NCBI GenBank assembly: GCA_027484425.1
Contig: JAIXSZ010000025.1
Location: 1-64,000 of the forward strand
Source of the DNA: Sphingobacteriales bacterium
GTDB taxonomy: Bacteria > Bacteroidota > Bacteroidia > Chitinophagales > Chitinophagaceae
Length of the DNA: 64,000 nt
Reading direction: 5' to 3'
The translations under genes and the position numbers were made by a program. Below, in pieces: positions 58,497 to 64,000 of this stretch. Below the pieces are notes generated by a model. That model saw only the letters and a program-made list of their open reading frames with translations. It ran no database searches and was not told the DNA's origin. The first letter of the stretch is position 1; every line of letters starts with the position of its first letter.

Positions 58497-61376
58497 TTAT
58501 GCATACGACTCGGTAGGCTCGCAGGTGCATACCAGGTTGCGGTCGCCGTAGGTGTTGTTTACACGCGCTACGCTCGGCCAGAATTTGTTATTCTTAACAT
58601 AAGGAAGCGGGTAAGCAGCAGTTTGGCGGCTGTAGCTGTGATTCCACTCATCGGCAGTTATTACAAACTGTGTATGTGGCGCATTCTTCAGCGGGTTGTC
58701 GTGTTTGTCCATTTTGCCTTCTTCTATGGCGCGGATTTCGGCACGTATACCTATTAGCGCATCGCAGAATCTGTCTAGCTCAGCTTTATCTTCGCTTTCA
58801 GTAGGCTCTATCATTATAGTACCTGCAACTGGGAAGCTCATAGTAGGCGCGTGGAAGCCGTAGTCTATGAGGCGTTTTGCCACATCTTCTGCTTCTATCT
58901 CAGCCGTTTTCTTGAACGGGCGAAGGTCTACGATAAACTCGTGGGCACAAGTGCCACCAGTGCCGGTATATAATATGTCGAAGTCGTTTTGGAGGCGCGC
59001 ACGCATGTAGTTGGCATTGAGTATGGCATACTCAGTAGCAGAACGTACACCAGTAGAGCCCAACATACGAATATAGGCATACGATATAAGCAATATGCTA
59101 GCCGAGCCAAATGGAGCAGCAGATACCGCATTATGACCCGTACTCATGGTATTGGCATCTGCATTAAATACGTGTCCTGGCAAGAAAGGAGCCAGATGCT
59201 CTTTAACGCAGATAGGGCCCATGCCTGGTCCACCACCACCATGTGGTATAGCAAAGGTTTTATGCAGGTTGAGGTGGCACACATCAGCACCTATCAGGCC
59301 CGGAGCAGTAAGCCCTACCTGAGCATTCATGTTGGCGCCATCCATATATACCTGTCCACCGTGTTGGTGCACTATTTCGGTTATATCTTTCACAGTTTCT
59401 TCATACACACCGTACGTAGATGGGTAGGTGATCATGATGCCTGCTAGGTTGTCGGCATGCAGTGTTGCTTTTGCTTTCAGGTCTTCTATGTCTATGTATC
59501 CGTTTTCGAGTGCTTTTACTACTACTACTTTGTAACCCACCATTACCGCACTAGCAGGGTTGGTACCGTGTGCCGATATGGGTATCAGTATCACATTGCG
59601 ATGGCTGTCGCCGCGGCTTTCGTGGTAACCACGTATAGAAAGCAGACCAGCATACTCGCCCTGCGCACCACTATTAGGTTGCAGACTACAAGCATCAAAC
59701 GCGGTTATTTCGCACAGGTAAGCAGAAAGTTCTTTAGCTATTTGCAAATAGCCTTCAGTTTGGTTGGCTGGTGCAAATGGGTGCACCTTACTCCAGTGAG
59801 GCCAGCTTAGCGGCATCATCTCTGTGGCAGCATTCAACTTCATGGTGCAGCTACCTAGCGATATCATACTGGTGTTGAGGCTCAGGTCCTTGTTTTCCAG
59901 CATTTTTATGTAACGCATCATCTGCGACTCGCTATGGTGCGAGTTGAAGACCTGATGTGTCAAAAACGCACTAGTACGTGTAAGCGTAGTAGGTATGTGC
60001 GACAATGATGTATGTTCATCTATAGAGAAAGATACTGGCATATCGCTGTTCAGTACAGCTCTTATGATATCCAGAACGTCTGTAGATGTGGTAGTTTCAT
60101 CGAGCGATATGCCTATTATATTGTTGCCATGGTAGCGGAAGTTGATACCCATGGCTTCAGCGTTAGCTTTTACAGCATCGCTGTCTGCTACGGTGATAGT
60201 TATGGTATCAAAGAAGCTATTGTTGTGCAAAGTCACACCAGCTTCAGCCAAGGTTTCACCCAATACCTGTGTTAGCAATGCTACACGTTTAGCTATATCT
60301 TTTAATCCGTCTGGTCCATGATACACAGCATACATTGCTGCCATGTTGGCCAGCAGCGCTTGTGCTGTACAAATGTTAGAGGTTGCTTTTTCTCTTTTTA
60401 TATGCTGTTCCCTAGTGCCTAGCGCCATACGTAAAGCGCGGTTGCCGTGGGCATCAATACTTATACCTATTATTCTACCGGGTATTTGACGTTTGAAGTC
60501 TTCTTTTGTAGAGAAGAACGCAGCATGTGGTCCACCGAAGCCCAATGGTACTCCAAATCTCTGTGCAGAACCTACAGCAGCATCAGCGCCCATTTCGCCG
60601 GGAGGGGTGAGTAGTGTAAGTGCTAGCAGATCAGTGGCCATTACTACATAACCACCTGCGTCATGCATTTTGTTGATGAAATCACGATAGTCTTCTACAC
60701 TTCCTTTATCGTTGGGGTATTGCACCAGTGCACCAAAGAAAGTAGCATCTGGAGTCATGGTTCTATAGTCGCCGTATACTACTTCTATACCTATTGGAGT
60801 AGCTCTGGTAACAACTACATCCTTAGTCTGTGGGAAGACATCGTTGTCGACAAAAAACTTTGGTCTGTCAGGATTTTGAGAATCTTTGTTGGCTGAGTGA
60901 AAGAACATGTTCATAGCCTCTGCAGCAGCAGTAGCTTCATCAAGCAGTGAAGCATTAGTAATAGGTAACCCAGTTAGGTCGCTTACTACTGTTTGGTAGT
61001 TGATGAGGCTTTCCAGTCTTCCCTGGCTTATTTCGGCCTGATAGGGAGTATATTGTGTATACCATCCTGGGTTTTCAAAGATGTTGCGCAATATCACACT
61101 TGGTGTGTGCGTGTCGTAGTATCCTTGGCCTATGTAGTTTCTTGACAGTTTGTTCTTCAGCGATGTTTCTTTTAGTTGTGCTAGGTATTCTGCCTCGCTC
61201 ACTCCTGTGGGTATACGCAATGAATGATCCATTCGTATAGCCGCAGGCACCGTACGCCCCGTCAGCTCATCCATACTCCCCACGCCTATCACATCGAGCA
61301 TCGTTTGGGTGTCACGTTCATTTGGCCCTATGTGACGGCCAATAAATTCAGCATTCTGTTTGGAAAACAAATTCAT
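58497..61376 (-). CDS. gcvP: Glycine dehydrogenase (decarboxylating), P protein
   Basis: 959 aa from the ATG at 61376; the frame extends to 61472 through a hydrophobic stretch that does not belong. N-terminal [12 protein letters not shown], middle '[14 protein letters not shown]', and the pyridoxal-phosphate lysine in '[22 protein letters not shown]', then '[15 protein letters not shown]'. Single-chain form (not split gcvPA/gcvPB). Decarboxylates glycine and transfers the methylamine group to lipoyl-GcvH. gcvT and gcvH are not in this window. Confidence 0.98.
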   Translation of the reverse strand: MNLFSKQNAEFIGRHIGPNERDTQTMLDVIGVGSMDELTGRTVPAAIRMDHSLRIPTGVSEAEYLAQLKETSLKNKLSRNYIGQGYYDTHTPSVILRNIFENPGWYTQYTPYQAEISQGRLESLINYQTVVSDLTGLPITNASLLDEATAAAEAMNMFFHSANKDSQNPDRPKFFVDNDVFPQTKDVVVTRATPIGIEVVYGDYRTMTPDATFFGALVQYPNDKGSVEDYRDFINKMHDAGGYVVMATDLLALTLLTPPGEMGADAAVGSAQRFGVPLGFGGPHAAFFSTKEDFKRQIPGRIIGISIDAHGNRALRMALGTREQHIKREKATSNICTAQALLANMAAMYAVYHGPDGLKDIAKRVALLTQVLGETLAEAGVTLHNNSFFDTITITVADSDAVKANAEAMGINFRYHGNNIIGISLDETTTSTDVLDIIRAVLNSDMPVSFSIDEHTSLSHIPTTLTRTSAFLTHQVFNSHHSESQMMRYIKMLENKDLSLNTSMISLGSCTMKLNAATEMMPLSWPHWSKVHPFAPANQTEGYLQIAKELSAYLCEITAFDACSLQPNSGAQGEYAGLLSIRGYHESRGDSHRNVILIPISAHGTNPASAVMVGYKVVVVKALENGYIDIEDLKAKATLHADNLAGIMITYPSTYGVYEETVKDITEIVHQHGGQVYMDGANMNAQVGLTAPGLIGADVCHLNLHKTFAIPHGGGGPGMGPICVKEHLAPFLPGHVFNADANTMSTGHNAVSAAPFGSASILLISYAYIRMLGSTGVRSATEYAILNANYMRARLQNDFDILYTGTGGTCAHEFIVDLRPFKKTAEIEAEDVAKRLIDYGFHAPTMSFPVAGTIMIEPTESEDKAELDRFCDALIGIRAEIRAIEEGKMDKHDNPLKNAPHTQFVITADEWNHSYSRQTAAYPLPYVKNNKFWPSVARVNNTYGDRNLVCTCEPTESYA

Positions 61377-61623
61377 GATTTCGAAATTAAGATTGAAGCA
61401 GAAAAAGATAATAAAGGCTGCAAAGATAAAATATATTGCTGTATTTGTTGAAAATACATCGTTCAGCATCATTTATAATCACCTCTTAAAGGTTCATACC
61501 CAGTAGTTTATATTCCATTCAGTTGTTTGGTTTTTATTATGTGTCAATTATTCTTTTTGCATTACTTTATTATTCCGATATTTGTTTTTATCTTTCCCAG
61601 CTACTTAACAAAATCTTTAAGCG

Positions 61624-62484
61624 TTGAAACGAGTACTACTCTCACTGGCTTTGTTGCTTCCTATGTTCCTGAGGGCACAGGGTACGCACCATGAAATTGG
61701 TTTGGGCCTTGGTTTGGCCAACTATTACGGCGATATTCAACCTAAGTTTTTCGCTTCCGATGGTTATCGCCCTATGACCACAGCTGTCTATAAGTTTTTT
61801 ATGACTCCTCATATTGGGTTGCGCACAGGTGTGTCTTATGCGCAGGTCACTGCTGCCGACAGCTTGGGTAGAATACCTATTAATCAGAAGCGTAATCTTA
61901 GTTTTACTTCCAATGTATTTGAATTTCACGGTGCTGTAGAGTTCAACTTCTTGCCTATTGATATTCTGCGTCGCAAGGTAACGCCTTACATTTTTGGCGG
62001 TGTAGCTGCTTTCTACTTTAATCCGTTTGCCGAAGATGATGGTGGCAATAAACAATACTTGCGTCCGTTGAGTACAGAAGGACAAGGATTGCCGATGTAT
62101 CCAGACCGTAAGCAATATAGCCTTGTCAATTTAGCCTTCCCATTTGGGGGTGGTTTTAAGTTTTTTGTAGGCAAAACCATACTCATTACTCCTGAAATAG
62201 GCTTTAGGTATACCAATACAGATTATCTTGATGACGTTAGTAAGTCTTATGTAAACATGGATACCTTACAGGCATACAAAGGACAACTAGCTAGGGCTAT
62301 GTCTTTCCGTGGCAATAAAGTGGCAGATTGGGATAACAACAATCCTAATTATGGTTACCAACGTGGCGACAGTAAGGCTAATGACTGGTATTGGTTTGGT
62401 AATATCACTGTCACGGTTTATTTCCGTTCTTTTGGTAACGATCGCCCTTATACCAAAACCCGCTGTCCCGGTTTTTACAGATAA
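61624..62484 (+). CDS. DUF6089 family outer-membrane protein, copy 2 (TTG start)
   Basis: 286 aa; TTG at 61624 is the only start just before a good signal peptide (VLLSLALLLPMFLRAQ); no in-frame ATG exists upstream of it near the signal. Mature part starts HEIGLGLGLANYYGDIQ and shares with 42844-43707 the segments 'NQKRNLSFTSNVFEF', 'TPYIFGGVAAFYFNPFAED', 'LRPLSTEGQGLP', 'LVNLAFPFGGGFKFFVG', TNTDYLDDVSKSYV, and a terminal 'TKTRCPGFYR'. Predicted outer-membrane barrel of the same family. A terminator follows. Confidence 0.87.
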   Translation: MKRVLLSLALLLPMFLRAQGTHHEIGLGLGLANYYGDIQPKFFASDGYRPMTTAVYKFFMTPHIGLRTGVSYAQVTAADSLGRIPINQKRNLSFTSNVFEFHGAVEFNFLPIDILRRKVTPYIFGGVAAFYFNPFAEDDGGNKQYLRPLSTEGQGLPMYPDRKQYSLVNLAFPFGGGFKFFVGKTILITPEIGFRYTNTDYLDDVSKSYVNMDTLQAYKGQLARAMSFRGNKVADWDNNNPNYGYQRGDSKANDWYWFGNITVTVYFRSFGNDRPYTKTRCPGFYR

Positions 62485-62511
62485 TTTTCATCTTAGTACA
62501 TATCATAGTTC

Positions 62512-62535
62512 AGGCCCCGATACTTCTCGGGGTCT
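62512..62535 (+). terminator. Terminator after the second DUF6089 gene
   Basis: AGGCCCCGA and TCGGGGTCT (62512-62520 / 62527-62535) pair with a G-T and a 6-nt loop, followed by TTTTG. The interval 62536-62735 holds no gene I can support. Confidence 0.8.
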
Positions 62536-62735
62536 TTTTGTGCCTGTAATACTGGTGTCTTTGCTTAGGGGTTTGAGGCACAGTTTATGTGTTATTATTG
62601 CCCTGCAAACAGCTGAATAAAAGTGCAATAATTAGTAGAAGTATTTGAATTTAGAAGTGCGATCGTGCTAGTTATAGGTTTATTCAATGTAGTAGTGTAA
62701 GGAGAAGGCAGTGCAAATAACCCAGATAAACGAAA

Positions 62736-62763
62736 ACAGACATACCTTTCTGGGTATGTCTGT
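62736..62763 (-). terminator. Terminator after lepB
   Basis: ACAGACATACC (62736-62746) and GGTATGTCTGT (62753-62763) form a perfect 11-bp stem with a 6-nt loop; on the minus strand it is followed by TTTTCG. It lies 24 nt after the lepB stop. Confidence 0.82.
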
Positions 62764-62787
62764 AAAACATTAATGAATCAGATTGGC

Positions 62788-63996
62788 TTATTTCTCCAGC
62801 GAGGATATACCTCTTAGTAGACGTTTCCAGCGTATACCACCTTCGCCATAGCTGAGCCACACAAACCATGCCTTGCCCACCACGTGGTCTACAGGCACAA
62901 AACCCCAATAACGGGAGTCGAGCGAGTTGTGACGGTTGTCGCCCATCATCCAGTAGTAGTCCATCTTAAAGGTGTATGCCGTGCTTTCTTTACCGTTGAT
63001 GAGTATTTTGCCCCCAGTTTCTTCCAATGTATTGCCCTCATAATTCTTTATTATTCTGCGATAGAGTGCTATGTTCTGAGGGGTAAGTGCTACGGTAGCA
63101 CCTGCTTTCGGAACAGTTATAGGACCAAAATTATCTCTATTCCACTTATAGTTCACTGTATCGTGCGGGAATACCCAGTTGCCGGGGTCAACTTCGGTCA
63201 CTCCAGCAGTAAGTCTGATATAAGGTTTTACAGAAAGAACATTAGGTGCTTTTGCTACTTCGGCTACCTGACAGTTTTCGAGGTTGTATATATATAAGTT
63301 GTTGTTCAGCCTTTCTGACAATTCTATGTTGTCTTCCACTCCTGGTGCGCTACCATTGGTAGTTACCACATAGTTAAGCTTTGAGTGTGGAAACAAAGGA
63401 GCGATTGTACCGTTAATATAGATACGGGCATCTTTTATTTCTAGCATATCGCCGGGTACCCCCACGCATCGTTTGATGTAGTTTTCTTTTTTGTCTACTG
63501 GCCGGGTGATGATGTGGAAGTTGTTATTGATATACTCTCTGCCCGATGCTCTACACAGCGTAAAGTAATCCTGATCGGGATATTCCGCTATTACAGTGTC
63601 ACCAGATGGGAAGTTGAAAACTACTACATCATTGCGCTTCACATCTCCAAATCCAGGAATCCTTCTGTATTTCCATTGCACAGACTCAGTGTAAGATTTA
63701 CCTCCAGTAATTGGCATTGTGTTGTGAACCAATGGCAATCCTACGGGTGTCATTGGTACGCGAGGCCCATATGCCAATTTACTCACGAACAAGTAATCGT
63801 TCACAAGCATTGTACCCTCCATAGAGCCAGTAGGTATGGTATACGCCTCGAAAAAGAATGTACGGATAAGAGTAGCTGCTACTATTGCAAAAAGTGCAGC
63901 ATCCAGCCATTCTCTTCCCACCGATTTTCTTTTCTTAACCGGTGTTTCACCAGTAGCCCCAGGGGCTGCTTTTGCCTTATTGTTCCAAAATGCCAT
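62788..63996 (-). CDS. lepB: Signal peptidase I
   Basis: 402 aa. One N-terminal membrane helix (LDAALFAIVAATLIRTFFFEAY), catalytic Ser58 in IPTGSMEGTML, catalytic Lys175 in 'ENYIKRCVGVPGD', and the C-terminal 'MMGDNRHNSLDSRYWGFVP'. Between Ser and Lys, and again between Lys and the terminal box, are large insertions that make it about 100-150 aa longer than many signal peptidases, as is usual for Bacteroidota. Releases secreted proteins (including T9SS cargo after Sec export) from the membrane. The promoter lies outside the window. Confidence 0.96.
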   Translation of the reverse strand: MAFWNNKAKAAPGATGETPVKKRKSVGREWLDAALFAIVAATLIRTFFFEAYTIPTGSMEGTMLVNDYLFVSKLAYGPRVPMTPVGLPLVHNTMPITGGKSYTESVQWKYRRIPGFGDVKRNDVVVFNFPSGDTVIAEYPDQDYFTLCRASGREYINNNFHIITRPVDKKENYIKRCVGVPGDMLEIKDARIYINGTIAPLFPHSKLNYVVTTNGSAPGVEDNIELSERLNNNLYIYNLENCQVAEVAKAPNVLSVKPYIRLTAGVTEVDPGNWVFPHDTVNYKWNRDNFGPITVPKAGATVALTPQNIALYRRIIKNYEGNTLEETGGKILINGKESTAYTFKMDYYWMMGDNRHNSLDSRYWGFVPVDHVVGKAWFVWLSYGEGGIRWKRLLRGISSLEK

Positions 63997-64000
63997 GCGG

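Noticed and set aside
61377-61472. Hydrophobic N-terminal extension of gcvP
   Set aside because: GcvP is cytoplasmic; the conserved N-terminus starts at the ATG at 61376, and the extension is low-complexity AT-rich leader.

Overview
The window looks like chromosomal DNA of a member of the Bacteroidota, most likely Chitinophagia/Chitinophagaceae-like (the family level is inference). Evidence: proteins with type IX secretion system (T9SS) C-terminal sorting domains, a PorP/SprF-family protein, the T9SS regulator PorX, Bacteroidota-restricted families (as recalled: DUF2480, DUF4293, DUF4476, DUF6089), TAnnTTTG-type -7 promoter elements with few Shine-Dalgarno sites, and an 'IMHWPGA' GldL-like membrane protein. 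No rRNA, tRNA, CRISPR array, phage or intact insertion sequence was seen.

Layout. 1-0.93 kb: non-coding, ~184-bp tandem repeats rich in CCGGAAA, plus two strong hairpins. 0.94-11.8 kb: a small Pmp3-like protein, DinB, two paralogous outer-membrane barrels apparently co-transcribed with a 3-hydroxyacyl-CoA dehydrogenase and an FAH-family hydrolase, TspO, carbonic anhydrase, then the operon nadC - lipid kinase - lipoprotein - large TPR-like protein. 11.9-14.65 kb: an accessory islet with two nucleotidyltransferase-based toxin-antitoxin modules, MntA/HepT (intact) and an AbiEi/AbiEii-like pair whose toxin gene carries an in-frame stop. 14.8-16.7 kb: a T9SS type A cargo gene lying between 54-bp direct repeats. 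16.8-34.1 kb: mutL, two giant tandem paralogous PKD adhesins with type B T9SS signals and a PorP/SprF partner, nhaD, and a third type B cargo with four Cys-rich repeats. 34.2-36.4 kb: DUF2480 and a PadR/membrane-protein pair with an operator-like dyad.

36.6-40.7 kb is the most unusual locus: a compact five-gene minus-strand operon of two small membrane proteins, a membrane-anchored dikinase with swivel-histidine and ATP-grasp domains in the order used by glucan water dikinases, a VTC/TTM-fold polyphosphate-polymerase-like protein, and a DUF4956 membrane protein. It may be a phosphoryl-transfer system at the membrane.

40.9-64 kb: serS, DUF4293, DUF6089, an AAA ATPase overlapping a small nuclease-like gene (possible defence pair), a GNAT acetyltransferase, porX, dGTPase, a TonB receptor operon, an antitoxin with a decayed RelE/ParE toxin, a DUF4476 protein, a NatAB-type ABC exporter, ferritin, rpmH-rnpA-yidD (rnpA apparently starts with ATT), gcvP, a second DUF6089 protein and lepB.

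Theme: the secretion genes form a partial T9SS network (cargo, PorP/SprF adaptor, PorX regulator), while three small toxin-antitoxin loci, two of them broken, mark accessory DNA turnover.
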